From NCBI RefSeq assembly GCF_032118995.1, contig NC_092648.1:5099001-5163000 (forward strand): a DNA stretch of 64,000 nucleotides, written 5' to 3'. Positions within the stretch are counted from its first letter, which is position 1; every line of letters starts with the position of its first letter. Origin of the DNA: Asterias amurensis (taxonomy: Eukaryota; Echinodermata; Asteroidea; Forcipulatida; Asteriidae). The notes under the pieces were generated by a model, which saw nothing but the letters and a program-made list of their open reading frames with translations, was not told where the DNA came from and searched no databases. Positions 1-10,642 of this stretch are shown one piece after another. The translations under genes were made by a program, and so were the position numbers.

Positions 1-235
1 CTCAATGTAGAGCTCTTTGTATCAAATCATCAAATAAACAAATGTAGCGCCATCTTTAAAAACCAAAACAAAGACCGATTAAAGCCAGCTCAGAGCAGGC
101 TTAAGATTTAAGACGGGCTATAATTATAGACCGCGCTATTGCAATCGGTCTTTTATTAAAGACTGTCTAAACGCGTCTCAAGTTAGCCGGCTATAACGCA
201 TAGACTGGTTTAAGACCGCTTGGTGCAATCCGCCC
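1..235 (-). repeat. Dispersed repeat A, copy 1
   Basis: This stretch is the diverged reverse complement of 7616-7852. Both copies share the run from the 'cggattgcaccaagcggtct' end, through repeated 'agaccg'/'cggtct' words and 'aagatggcgct', to a 'gagctct' motif. It lies just beyond the stop codon of the C11orf68-like gene. It contains a minus-strand AATAAA (152-157) that could serve as that gene's polyadenylation signal. The family is not recognised. Confidence 0.7.
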
Positions 236-430
236 ATGAACTCTGAGCTCGAAAACTTGCGAACGTGAAGCCCAATATTAACATTTATCTTTGGTTTTAA
301 AAGCCCTACTCCACATTCTATGGTTTTAACTTCATTTTTTTTATGAATTTGTTTGGGGGGTAAAAAAAAACGGAATTTCTTTTGTTTGAGGGCAAAAAAA
401 AAAAAAGAATTCTGGTTCAAAACGGAGAAA

Positions 431-3400
431 TCACTCATAATTGGCGACAATGACGGAGCTGTTTTTCCGCAGATCAAAGTTACTGTAATACATCACTGGT
501 TTTAAGCCCCACTCGTTTCCTCTGTACACCCCAAGATACGTAAAGACATCCGGCTTGTAATGCATGCTGCATCGGATCCCGATGGCTCGAAGTCGGTTTT
601 CTAACTCCCTTACCTCGGCCTTGTCAGTGAAGTTCTTGTTGTACACACAGATGACGTGAGTATCTTCATTCTCATCCCACGTGCTGACTTTGGCACATTT
701 TCCGAGGCGACCGATGATTGTTGCACGGAATATCCTTTCCCAGGACAGGTCGGCGTGGATGCCTCGTCTCCGAAAGATCATCCACTTACCACATAAAGTC
801 CTATAAACACAAAATCATATTAATAATTAATACCAGGTAGTTATACTAAACGTTATCACACAAGCATGAGTAGAATACGAAAAACTATACAGTGCTTCTG
901 CATACGATATCCAACGAGGTCGACCTTCAAGCAAACTGCAAGCAACGCAGAGGTCTCAGCTGAGGTCTCAAAATCTTTCTTTCTCAAAAACTCAACTGTT
1001 TAAATTCATAGGGAGCTGTTTCTCACAATGTCTGATACTATAAACAGCTCTCCATTGTTCGTTACCAAGAAGGTTTTTATGCTAACAATGAGTTTGAGTA
1101 ATTACCAATAGTGTCCACTGCCATTCAATACAAACATAGGTTTCATAAAAAGCCCTCCAAATTTATACAAACTCACCCATGAGCCAGAGCAAGTTGCTGT
1201 ATTTTCTGGAAGTTGATCTCTTCCCCTGATTCGTTGAGTTTTTCCCATGCATCTTTGAGGCCGGGTACATCCGTTCTCTTCCGTCTCTTACTACCCTCCT
1301 CCTCTTCCTCATCCTCCTCCTCTTCCTCCCCCTCCTCCTCTTCCTCCCCCTCCTCCTCTTCCTCCTCCTCCTCCTCCCCATCATTATCCCCTTGAACATC
1401 ATCTTCATCCTCATCGTCATCCTCCTCCTCCTCCTCTGAAGAGGAAGACAGCTCAAAATCTCCACGAGGAGCACGAACAAAGATCCAAGATAATCCATCA
1501 GATCTGTACAAATAGATTCCAAAATACTCTATATTAGTGTTTGGGCACAACAAAATGATGACTAGGCATTTGTGAACAAACACATAGCTGGTCCCTGTTG
1601 TTTTGCTTCGATTAAGTGCTTCAAAGCTTGAAAGTTGATCTGATTTTAAGATGGAAGAGTATTTATGTAGCACTTTATACACATAAAGGGCGTCTCATAG
1701 CACTTCCAATTTTAGTACCCCTGGTTACTGGGCCATTTAATTCATTCCTTAAAGGCAGTGGACACTATTGGTAATTACTCAAAATAGTTATTACCATAAA
1801 TAAGGAGTTGTTTACCCGAGGGCGGCGGAGGGCTTTACCATTTTATAGCTGGAGGGGTGTTGTGTTGAAAGAAATCATTGAACAATTATAATGGTTGCAT
1901 TTATTTTTCTTTTTGACCAACAAGTGTCGATGTTTTTGACCGAAAAGGTATTTATGAATGGGAATCAAAGTGTGTTGAATCGGTTTTCAACTAGTGGTTT
2001 AAACCCGCCGAGGCCTGGCTCTTGATAATTGACCTCGACTTCGTCTAGGTAAATTTATCAAGAACCAGGCCTCGTTGGGATTAAACCACTAGTTGAAAAC
2101 CTCTTCACCACACATTGACTCCCTTATTTAAAGACACTGGACACTATTGGTATTTGTCAAAGACTAGCCTTCACAGTTGCATAAAATAACAAACCTGTGA
2201 AAATTTGAGCACAATATTGGTCGTTGAAGTTGCTAGATAATAATAAAAGAAAAATCACCCTTGTCACACGAAGTTGTGTGCTTTAATATGCTTGATTTCG
2301 AGACCTCAAATTCTAAATCTGAGGTCTTGTAATCAAATTCGTGGAAAATTAATTCTTTCTTCAGAGGGAGCAGTCTCTCACAATGTTTTATACTATCAAC
2401 CTCTCCTATTACTCGTTACCAAGAAAGGTTTAATGCTAATCATTATTTTGAGTAATTACCAATAGTGTCCTCTGCCTTTAATAACAGATTTTAGGCCCAA
2501 AGTCTTTTATTATTTGAGTGAGAAAATACGTCTTTCTCAAAAACTACGTTACTTCAGAGGGAGCCGTTTCTCACAATGTTATATACTATTAACAGATCTC
2601 CATTCCTTGTTCTCAAGTAATTTTGAGTAATTACCAATATTGTCCAGTGCCATTAAAATTTACAAACTATCACCTTTTTAGTTTGGATGGCCGACAATCC
2701 GTCAAGAACATGTTTGCCGCAACCTGCAACACTGGTGGAGGAATTGCATCAGTGTAGAATTTGACCCATGTTAGATTGTCAAGCTCTATTCCTTCTGCAG
2801 CTAGCTTTCTTCCTAGGGCTCCTAAAGTCGGAATTCCAGACTCCCGCTCATTTTTCTCAGATGTTGTGGTTCTTCTGGGCCTGGATTTGTGCAATTGTAC
2901 AAAATGCTAAGTATTTGGCTGTGTCTGTTTTATTTTTTATTTTATAGGTATTGTACTGGAATGATTGCTCTGAACAAATAGTCACAGACAGGGTTGTAAT
3001 ACTGCTAGACCAATTTTAGGGGTCGGGCTATAAATCCAGAGTTTTCGAAGTCCACCATAGGAAAGGGGATCAACAAAATTATCCATGTTTAGTTAAGGGG
3101 CCATTATTGCTGGAGTGAAAGCTTCAGACATGATGCCAGGTTTTAAAACTCTTTGTGTTATGGGGCCACGTAATTATGAATAAGTTGAATTTTGACTGTG
3201 TTCTTTCTCTGTGACATTTGATACTCCATATCATAGCTGTGTCTCAGATCAATGCACAGTGGACAATATCTTGATTTATTCAAGGGGAAATCGGTGCGGC
3301 GCAATGTATTTTGCTCAGAGGACTGGGCAAAAATTGTGAGTCCTAGGCAGGCAGGCATGCCCAGCATCGCCTACCATGGCTAGACAACACTGCTGTTATG

Positions 3401-3828
3401 ATTCCCAATTCTAAAACAAGCAATTAAAAGTGTTCACCGTCTTTTGTTGTCACTATTTTGTGCATTTCAACTCACTGATTAAGCGATACTACTTCAGCTT
3501 TCTCCTTCTCGCTTCTTCGACCACTGTCCACCATCTTGTCCTTCTGAGGAGGTGACTGGGAAAGCATTGATGAGTTTCCATGGCAACTCTCATCGCTGAA
3601 GTTGCGATCCCTTCCTGGGACGCCAGCCCCTTCATGATTGTTTGTGCCCGGACTTTGAGATATACAGTTGTATCTTCTAACTGAAGTTGAATCTTTCTCC
3701 TCCACAACGTCTTTGTTTTTCTCTTTGGGTAGAAACAGGTTGCTATTCCCATCTTTCTTGAAGACTTTGAAACGTGGATGAACTGGTTCTAGATCCGGCA
3801 TATCATCAAAACTTTTTAGCCTTGCCAT
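431..3828 (-). CDS. C11orf68: C11orf68/BLES03 (UPF0696, DUF1917) homologue, 4 coding exons
   Basis: Coding exons on the minus strand are 3828-3476, 2880-2674, 1503-1177 and 800-431. Every junction is GT-AG and the phases agree (2, 2, 2), giving 418 aa. The ATG sits in ACCATGG, 11 bases after a possible acceptor at 3840-3841, so a 5' UTR intron is likely. The second half matches vertebrate C11orf68: a WIFVRAPRGD block near residues 193-202, VPGLKDAWEKL near 266-276, then GKWMIFR, VICVYNKNFTD and YKPDVFTYLGVYRGNEW. The human protein has the same blocks in the same order. Its biochemical role is not established; the fold is reported as eIF4E-like. Odd features are an N-terminal half of about 190 aa that I do not recognise and an acidic insert (210-256) followed by a basic KRRKR. 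The family call is sure; the exact extent of the N-terminus is less so. Confidence 0.88.
1296..1445 (-). repeat. (TCC/TCT)n microsatellite encoding a poly-Glu/Asp tract
   Basis: The pyrimidine-rich plus strand (tcctcc/cctcttcc units) reads on the minus strand as a run of about 47 mostly Glu and Asp residues within exon 3 of the C11orf68-like gene. It separates the WIFV block from the rest of the DUF1917 domain. Length is likely to vary between individuals because the units are all in-frame triplets. Confidence 0.85.
1795..2127 (+). repeat. Foldback repeat E, copy 1
   Basis: It starts 'taaggagttgtttacccgag' and ends near 'cacattgactccctta', with imperfect inverted ends. An inner hairpin is formed by 'caactagtggtttaa' and 'ttaaaccactagttg' around 'aaccaggcctcg'. 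A second copy is at 34493-34807. It follows directly on the first 45 bases of a TTAA foldback (1752-1796), so it probably inserted into it. Confidence 0.7.
2128..2481 (+). mobile_element. TTAA-bounded foldback MITE (family 1)
   Basis: Full-length copy in an intron of the C11orf68-like gene. It starts TTAAagacactggacacta, ends 'aatagtgtcctctgccTTTAA', and so has inverted termini with a TTAA at each edge. Fragments of the same family lie at 951-1127, 1752-1796 and 2510-2656. It has no coding capacity. Confidence 0.8.
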
Positions 3829-3888
3829 GGTCAGTTAATCTAAAAACAAAAGGAGCAATGGTATGTCATTGGTGTGGGAAACAGGTCA

Positions 3889-3950
3889 ACTCCTACCTAA
3901 AGTCAACACAAACCCAGGTCAACTTGTACCCAAGTCAATTTAATAAATAA
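3889..3950. repeat. Degenerate tandem repeat, left part
   Basis: Units of about 15-17 bp resemble 'cccaggtcaacttgtac'. The same motif resumes at 4690-4790, on the other side of the LINE fragment. The array therefore seems to have been split by the LINE insertion. Confidence 0.5.
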
Positions 3951-4059
3951 TAATAAGACTTGTAATGCGCACTTATCTACCCTGCTGGGTGTTCAAGGCG
4001 CAGTAAACCCCCCCCCCCCCAAAAAAAAAAAAAAAAAAAAAAAACAGACACAACAAAAA

Positions 4060-4560
4060 TTAGTCCTTGAAAACCTGTGACATAAGATAAGTTTTGAGAA
4101 GAGATTTGAATGTTGTGGTACAAAGACAAGTTCTAAGATTAAGTGGTAGAGAGTTCCAGATGCGTGGCGCAGCTGAAGAAAAAGACCCGTCTCCCCATGA
4201 GTGTTGAGACTTGGGTTCAATGAGAAGAAGCATTGAACTTGTTTGAAGATTTCTTGATGGAGTCTTGTCATTAAGTGCTTTGTGGACAATGAGCATCAGC
4301 TTGAAGATGCTTCGTTGAGAGATAGAGAGCCAGTGTAGTTGTTTCAGAATGGGGGTGATGGAACAGGATTTCTTAGACAGTGTCACAATGCGGGCAGCAG
4401 TATTTTGGAGGCGTTGAAGACGGGAAATCTGGTTGTTAGGAAGACTGTAGAGAAGAGCATTGTCATTGTCAAGGCGAGAAGTAACAAATGCATGAATGAC
4501 CTTTTCAGTGGCACTTTTGTCCAAGTACTTACGAATCTTACCAATATTCCTGATGTGGTA
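4060..4560 (-). mobile_element. 3' end of a non-LTR retrotransposon (CR1/L2-like reverse transcriptase C-terminus)
   Basis: A minus-strand frame at 4524-4060 reads through 'RLQRLQNTAARIV', 'LHWLSISQRSIFKLMLIVHK' and 'IWNSLPLNLR'. This is the usual C-terminal signature of CR1/L2/Rex-type LINE reverse transcriptases. It ends at 'SQVFKD' and is followed by a short 3' tail with 'gcgcacttatctaccc' and an A-run next to a C-run (4008-4044). Only the last 155 residues remain, so this is a 5'-truncated dead copy, typical of LINE insertion. Confidence 0.85.
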
Positions 4561-4689
4561 TGATGAGACGAAAGATGTTGTTGCTGTGTGGTTGAAGTGT
4601 CATTGATGAATCAAAAATAACCCCTAAGTTCCGAGCTTGCAGCGAGGGGGAGCTATCTGAGCATCACGTAGGCTACCCAAACTACCTAG

Positions 4690-4790
4690 GACAATTTGTA
4701 CCAGGGTGAACTCATACCCAGATCAACTAGTACCCAGATCAACTCACACCAAAGTCAACTTGTTAAGACATCAACTGGTTAACTCTTAAC
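4690..4790. repeat. Degenerate tandem repeat, right part
   Basis: It continues the 'cccagatcaactagtac' units of 3889-3950. The two parts flank the LINE 3' fragment. Confidence 0.5.
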
Positions 4791-4869
4791 CAATAAAGGG
4801 AAGGTACATGTGTGGATATTACTAATAACAAATTTTAATTTATAACTGACTTGGTACAACCCAGGTCAT

Positions 4870-5113
4870 AATTCCAGTTGAACCTAGTTAACTGGGGCAA
4901 CTGGTTCAACTGGATAGTGATCAAACTCGTCCATTTTCCATATTAACCAACTGGTTTGGAATAGGTTTAACCATGGTTTAACTGTGTATAAACCAGTTGG
5001 TTTCTGTCCATTTTTCATATTAAACCAACTGGTTTTAACTTGTTTAACTAGTTTATCAACTGGTTTCAACTAGTTCCAGTTAAACCCAGTTTAACTAGGT
5101 TCAACTGGAATTT
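4870..5113. repeat. Foldback element rich in 'aactggtt'
   Basis: The ends 'aattccagttgaacctagtt' and 'aactaggttcaactggaatt' are perfect inverted repeats. The interior repeats 'ccattttccatatta' and 'ccaactggtt' in mirrored order, so most of the element can form one hairpin. There is no reading frame of note. Confidence 0.8.
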
Positions 5114-5250
5114 CGATCTGGGAAGCATTGGAGAGCTGTTGATAGTATAAAACCTTGTGGGAAACGACTCCCTCTGAAATAACGTAGTTTTTGAGAGAGA
5201 GGCAATTTCTCCACTAAAATAATAAAAGATTTCTAGCTAGAAGTATTTTG

Positions 5251-5302
5251 GGAAAAGTTTCCGTATGGCGCCACCACTTTTTCATTCGAAATAAAATAGT
5301 AT
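5251..5302 (+). mobile_element. MITE G, left half of an interrupted copy
   Basis: The sequence 'ggaaaagtttccgtatggcg' to 'tttttcattcgaa' matches the left part of intact copies at 26994-27134 and 47796-47927. The right half is at 6311-6394. The break carries a 7-bp repeat ATAGTAT on both sides (5296-5302 and 6311-6317). Confidence 0.8.
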
Positions 5303-6310
5303 CGTAGGAGGTCCTGTTTTCGAGGTGTCCCTAATATCGTGGCAAATCTTTTACCTCTCTGTGCGCGATGTAAACAGTCCCTAGATAAAAATTGTGTGGT
5401 TTTATTTGCCAAGCAAAGAGTCTCCTCTTCTTTGACCAAAACTTAGAAACACGTAAGGCTCCACTGGTCATTTGCACTTGTAAATGCAAAAAAGTTGGTA
5501 TTTTAGGCATTTCTACAAGGTACAAAAATATGTCATAATGTTGAGGCCATAAAAAAATATTTGCCCACCGAAAAAGTTTCATCAAACGCTATTTCAATTC
5601 ACAATTCATGATGATCAAAATCATGTGACTGAATGTTTTGCTGAGCATTCTTAAAGAAAAATACCGAGGCTTAAAGAAGCCATGTGCCTTATATCATTTT
5701 CTAATATTTTTTGAGATTTTTATTTTGTAACCCTCAAATCAATACTATAAATATTTATATTAAAATTTAAACATCAGCTTGTTGATTCAATTATCACTGT
5801 TTATTAATACGCTTTATTATAAATATTAAGAAAAAAAGTAGAAAAAAAAATAAATAGAAATCAGACTTTGAAGCCAGTAATTATTCACACTTTTTATTTT
5901 TGTTTTATTTTTAAAAAAATTTTGCAAGTTACCATGGTAATTTTAAAAATTTAATAAAAAAATATTTTGAATAAAATGAAGGCAACTGCTGGCTATACAG
6001 TCATACACAGAGTCTCAAAGAACACTTGTAGTCACTGCAGATGTTTCTTCCATACGGCTTCACCGGGAAACCATACTTTCTTGTTTGCCGTGAAAATAGG
6101 AAAAACTCAAAACAAACGGGGCCAGTTGAAGTCATCCAAGATCGGCGTGTGGTGTGAACATTTCAATGTCCATCAAGTTTTAATATATGTTTGCATACTT
6201 CGTATTAATAAATGAAGATAATTAGGGCATCGGTTGATATATTGCATCATTATTTTTTTCCCAATTCAAAGAAAAAGGCATAATAGCGTGATAACTGGTA
6301 AGCAGAGGAT
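5303..6310. mobile_element. About 1.0-kb insertion inside MITE G, unknown family
   Basis: This block interrupts a known MITE and is flanked by 7-bp direct repeats ATAGTAT, as expected for a target-site duplication. It is very AT-rich in the middle (5640-5970). I see no terminal inverted repeat and no convincing protein. It could be a SINE-like or unknown non-autonomous element. The alternative is a coincidental rearrangement. Confidence 0.55.
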
Positions 6311-6394
6311 ATAGTATCTAATTTACCTCAATGAGATATCCCTTTTTGTAAAAATGAGTGAAAAAGTGGTGGCGCCACATACGGAAAGTTATCC
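6311..6394 (+). mobile_element. MITE G, right half of an interrupted copy
   Basis: It runs from 'atagtatctaatttacctca' through 'gtggtggcgcca' to 'cggaaagttatcc' and completes the element begun at 5251. It carries a small change ('cgccacatacgg' for 'cgccatacgg'). Confidence 0.8.
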
Positions 6395-7020
6395 GGTTTG
6401 GGTCGTCTTCCACTTCCAGCTAGCCCCACTTGCACTTGTGCATGGAGGAAGGAATATTTCTTCCTCCATGGTGTGGTGGCCAACAACAAGGATAGCTGAA
6501 TCCTATTTCTTGGCCACACAAGTCCCACAAGTGGAGCTAACTTCCAGCCAGCCCTTCAGAAAGTTTCCCATTTACCTTTACAGCTCAACTCGTTGCTGCT
6601 GTTTAATCAACTTCAGTTCTACTGTTTCACTTTTGCCTTGAACGCCCTGTAGAAGCTGCATGCAGGACAGTCCAACACAAAGACCTGCCATTAAAAGTTG
6701 GGTTTTTCCCCACCCACCACACACTCCTGCGGCCCACCATACCATGTACCAGCAGACAGCTCATGTCCCTTTTCGAAACGACGGCTTTACCTCCAGCATG
6801 CACCCCCCTCTGCCTGCAACATCATCAAAGCGTACGTTGTTGACTGAACCGCCCGCATCCCGCCGAAGCCCAAACTCAAAGCCGTGGTTTCGAAAAGGCT
6901 CTACTCGCTCCACTAAGTATGACGCGCGCCCTCTGTTGTTATCATCCTGTAAAACAACTAAACTTCCCACAGTATGTTCACCTTCGCTCATCCCTATTAT
7001 ATTCCCATCACATACATATT
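6395..7020. other. Intergenic DNA with a GC-richer segment, possible 5' region of the C11orf68-like gene
   Basis: At 6440-6475 a palindrome ('catggaggaagg'/'ccttcctccatg') sits in a small foldback. From about 6640 to 6960 the sequence is richer in G+C and CpG than its surroundings. It lies upstream of the minus-strand gene, whose 5' UTR appears to be spliced, so it may hold the promoter and first noncoding exon. No splice donor could be fixed, and open frames on both strands here have no recognised relatives. Confidence 0.3.
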
Positions 7021-7615
7021 GATTTTAAAACAATTCGAGCAAATCTCTTTAAAACTCAGTTACAAGATTAAAGGGAGATAGTTCTACTGCAGGCTACTCA
7101 AGTTAAACCACAAAGGAAAATTGCATAAATAACTCATCAATAAATTGTGATATAATTTCCCCAAGTTAATTTTGGCTTGTATGACTCAAGCGGCAATCAT
7201 AAAGTGTTTGGTGGCGTCTGATAATTATTTTTAAAAATATATTAAAATGAAGTACTATTTTTTAGAAACCTTCTTCCAATCTCCAATACCACCCTGCAAT
7301 CCAGGGCCAAATTTCATTGCTTTTAAGCAGCTCTATGAAATTGGGCCCTGCTCTTTCCACTACTGTCTACAAAACTCCACATTTTCAAAGTTGGTCCTAA
7401 ACAACACCTAAACAGTTTCACAATCTGGTATTGACATCATAGGGTGAAAAGCCTCATTAATTAAATAATTCAGTTCACGCCAAAACATTATTCATGCCTA
7501 TTGTTCAAAGCTGGTTTATTATACAAAAATATGTGTACATAAACAAATCCCACAGAAAAAAAGAATGGATAAAACATTGGAAAGCAAAATATTGTAATCC
7601 TCCAAGATCAAGACC

Positions 7616-7852
7616 AGGGGCGGATTGCACCAAGCGGTCTTAAACCAGTCTATGCGCTATAGCCGGCTAATTTGAGACGTGCTTAGACAGTCTTTAATTA
7701 TAGACCGATTGCAATAGCGCGGTCTGTAATTATAGCCAGTCTTAAATCTTAAGCCTGCTCTGAGCTGGCTATAATCGGTCTTTTGGTTTTTAAAGATGGC
7801 GCTGCATTTGTTAGTTGTAGATGATTTGAATGATCCAATGAGCTCTAGGATG
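7616..7852 (+). repeat. Dispersed repeat A, copy 2
   Basis: This is the opposite-strand partner of 1-235, with the same order of blocks and scattered mismatches. The two copies bracket the C11orf68-like gene. Confidence 0.7.
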
Positions 7853-8401
7853 AGATTGTATTTTAGAAATAGATTACACCCATGGGAGGCATTATGATGA
7901 TGATCAAGGTGATTGTATCGTAAATGTATGTTCTCAAAAGTAAAAATGATACAACTCACAGATTTGATATCCGATGATTTAAACCAAAGCAATAAGAACA
8001 ATGCCGTACCGCCAGTGCCTGCAGAGTGCTAAGTATTATGGGACATTATTTTGACTGGTAATGATTGACTGGTAAACTCATTCTACTTAATAGAGTACAT
8101 TTTTAAATCCAAAATTTCATTTCTGCTTTGTGTTTTTTCGTCTTTCTGTCCACTTATAACAATGTTGCTGTTGTAATAAGGTACATTTTTGGCAAGTCCC
8201 ATCGATCATCTTGTTACAACAAGAGTCAACTGTACATGTTTGTTTACTGATGAAATATTATACTGTAGACATTCTTCTCAGTTTACTAAAGATAAAGTAC
8301 TTCTCAAAAAAGCTTTTTGTTATTACACTATGAAAAGTTAATGCCAAAACTTTACATCAAATAATGAGATCTTATATTACTCAAAGTATATGCCCCTTTC
8401 A

Positions 8402-8597
8402 GGGCCCAGTTTCATTGAGCTGCTTAAGCACAAAAAACTAGCTAAGCACAACAAAATCATGCTTACCAGAATAAGGTTACCAGCCAAACTACAATGTCAC
8501 ATGTAGAAGTGGTGACTGGTATCCTGTTAATTTCCGCTTAGCAAATACTTTTTAAGCAATAATTTCTGCTTGAGCAGCTCTATGAAATTAGGCCTAG
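8402..8597. mobile_element. Foldback D ('gggcccaatttcat...cagctctatgaaatt')
   Basis: It begins 'gggcccagtttcattgagct' and ends 'gagcagctctatgaaattag', which are inverted copies. The arms contain repeated 'gcttaagca'. Other copies lie at 13922-14164 and 32992-33235, with a variant at 16028-16262. Confidence 0.75.
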
Positions 8598-8599
8598 TA

Positions 8600-9293
8600 T
8601 GGAGAGGTTATACACCCGGTGCATATGATGTCTCATTCCTGAAAAAAAGTGCCTCACTGAGGCCAAAAAGCGCTCAAAACGAGACCAAAAAGGTTCCTCA
8701 CTGAACGATAGCTGTTCTTTGTGCTTAAAAACGTGTTCGTAACCTCAGTGTCACTGTAGCATTTCACGTTATGCAATGGGTCTATTGTTATACAATAGTT
8801 GCAGAGTTTAACATTAGTGTTTGTAAGTAATGACAATTTTGTTTGCGCATGAAATATCTTACGATCATCCAAGTTAAACTTAATAACCCAAAAGTAATAT
8901 AAACAGTTAACACAGGACAAAATATTTTGTTAAGGCAAATTGTTTTACGCTTATGTTTTCAAGTTGTGAAATAAAAGATACTTAAGGAAAGTTAAGGGGA
9001 AAAAAAAAATAGAAACTTCTTGCTTTATGAAGTTATTTTAATCATGTAAATAGCACAGTCTACATGTACACTACCGACCAACAAGTAAAAATATTAAGGA
9101 CACAAGGAGGGGGGTCACAATTTTGATCAAGCATAAATAGGAAGTAATTTTTTGTTAGTCAGATGGAAAGGTACAACCTTGTGTAAAAGTCTCGGGAGAA
9201 ATGGTGGCTTCCAAAAGAGCCATTCAGGCCTGATACTTATTGGAGGCAACAAAGAAGATTGCTTCCATGCCCCATGGTCATGTCTGTGTGCCC
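8600..9293. other. Intergenic, no gene seen
   Basis: The stretch is AT-rich with short open frames only. At 9222-9293 it carries a fragment ('ggcctgatacttattggagg') related to the CAGGCCTG-ended elements. Confidence 0.4.
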
Positions 9294-9667
9294 TTAAAGA
9301 CAATGGCCACTATTGGTAATTGTCAAAGACCAGTCTTCTCACTTGGTGTATCTCAACATGTGCATAACAAAAAATAAAAAAACCTGTGAAAATTTGAGCT
9401 CAATCGGTCCTCGAAGTTGCGAGATAATAATGAAAGCAAAAACACCCCTGTCACACAAAGTTATGTGCTTTCCTATGCTTGATTTCGAGACATCAAATTC
9501 TAAATCTGAGGTCTCGAAATCAACTTCAAGGAAAATTACTTCTTTCTCGAAACCTACATTACTTCAGAGGGAGCCATTTCTCACAATGTTTTTACTATCA
9601 ACAGCTCCCCATTACTCATTACCAAGAAAGGTTTTGAGTAATAACCAATAGTGTTCACTGCCTTTAA
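9294..9667 (+). mobile_element. TTAA-bounded foldback MITE (family 1)
   Basis: Complete copy with TTAA at both ends. Internal landmarks are 'gtgaaaatttgagctcaatc' and the mirrored 'gagacatcaaattctaaatc'/'gaggtctcgaaatc' pair. It lies in the spacer between the C11orf68-like gene and YIF1. Confidence 0.8.
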
Positions 9668-9910
9668 AATGCTCCAGTATAGTAACAATTTCCTCATAGG
9701 GTGCCCTTTACCAAGGAAAATTCATTTTTGTTTTGAATCAATGTCACGCAAAAACAGTATTCAGTTTTTCACTATTGTCTCATGACCCAGATCTCAAATT
9801 TCTACAGGTTTGTCAGTTTATGTATATGGTGGGTTACATAAGTGCTTTCACTGCCAACAACTGTTTTGTTAGCAAAACCAATTCAGGGTTCTCCACATGC
9901 GGTTTTGTCC

Positions 9911-9978
9911 GGGCACGGTTGGCTTCTGCGTAAAGCGCTCGCCTCTCACCCCGGTTCGATTCCCGGTCGGGGCCATAT
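9911..9978 (+). repeat. tRNA-like SINE head
   Basis: An A-box-like 'tggcttctgcgtaaagcgct' is followed by a B-box 'ggttcgattcccgg'. The cloverleaf is imperfect, so this is a tRNA-derived repeat and not a working tRNA gene. Confidence 0.55.
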
Positions 9979-10249
9979 GTGAGTTGAGTTGTGCATTAAT
10001 TCTCTGCTGTGCCACGAGGGTTTTCCAGACTATTCGGTTTTCTTCCCTCAGGAAAAAATCAAACACTTTCAATCTTGGCTGTGCTCCGTGGTCATAATGG
10101 GTTGATGTGGCTGGCAGCTGAATGCGCCCTTGCGTGCCTGCTTCTCGAACACGTTGTAGCCGCGTCCTTCGCAATTCAGCTCTAGCTGCGAGTAAGGACA
10201 CTTAGCCCCCAAATTATAATAAATTATTGGCTTATCTATTTGAGCATGA

Positions 10250-10415
10250 ATAGTTTGCGCAATTTGCCGATAGTATAGGAGTAGTGTGCGCAATATGCCG
10301 ATAGATATGGAATAATTTGCGCAATATGAAGATCGTGCATGAATTATTTGCGCAATTCGAAAACAATGCAGGAATGGTTTGCGCAATTTGACGATAGTGC
10401 AGGATTGGTTTAGCG
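10250..10415. repeat. 31-bp minisatellite, about 5 copies
   Basis: The core 'tttgcgcaat' recurs with 'gcgc' at 10257, 10288, 10319, 10350, 10381 and 10412, an exact 31-bp period. The rest of the unit ('atgccgatagtgcaggaatg'-like) is diverged. Confidence 0.85.
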
Positions 10416-10525
10416 CCCGGACAAAATTTAACCCTGTGGAGAACCCCGAGTTCTGTCTTTTAACCTTTTTTTTCGGCGATAATGCTCAAGGGCTAGATGT
10501 GCAAGTGGAAGGCGGGAGGGTTGGG

Positions 10526-10615
10526 GAGCGGAGAGGGAGGGGGGAGCGGAGAGGGGGGGGGGAGCGGAGAGGGAGGGGGGAGCGGAGAGGGAGGGGGGAG
10601 CGGAGGGGGGGGGGT
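10526..10615. repeat. 18-bp G-rich minisatellite, 5 copies
   Basis: The unit 'gagcggagagggaggggg' starts at 10526, 10544, 10562, 10580 and 10598. It lies just past the YIF1 stop codon (10643), so it is probably in that gene's 3' UTR, where the transcript would carry the C-rich strand. Confidence 0.85.
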
Positions 10616-10642
10616 TGAATTTGAATAACAGCAATGTTGGTC

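Larger units (their letters stand above)
9886..10449. mobile_element. Non-autonomous element with inverted ends enclosing a tRNA-like unit and a 31-bp minisatellite
   Basis: The left end 'gggttctccacatgcggttt'+'tgtccgggc' (9889-9917) is mirrored on the right by 'gcccggacaaaatttaaccc'+'tgtggagaaccc' (10414-10447). The interior holds a tRNA-like block, a SINE-like body (about 9976-10200) and a tandem array (10250-10415). The ends resemble hAT-type CAGGG termini, but no 8-bp target duplication was found. Confidence 0.65.

Noticed and set aside
6660..7022. 120-codon frame and an opposing 76-codon frame
   Set aside because: They overlap on opposite strands in a GC-rich patch, with no family match and no exon signals.
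10379..10618. Frame ending in (GERRGR)n
   Set aside because: It is produced by the 18-bp G-rich minisatellite and runs antisense to the YIF1 3' end.
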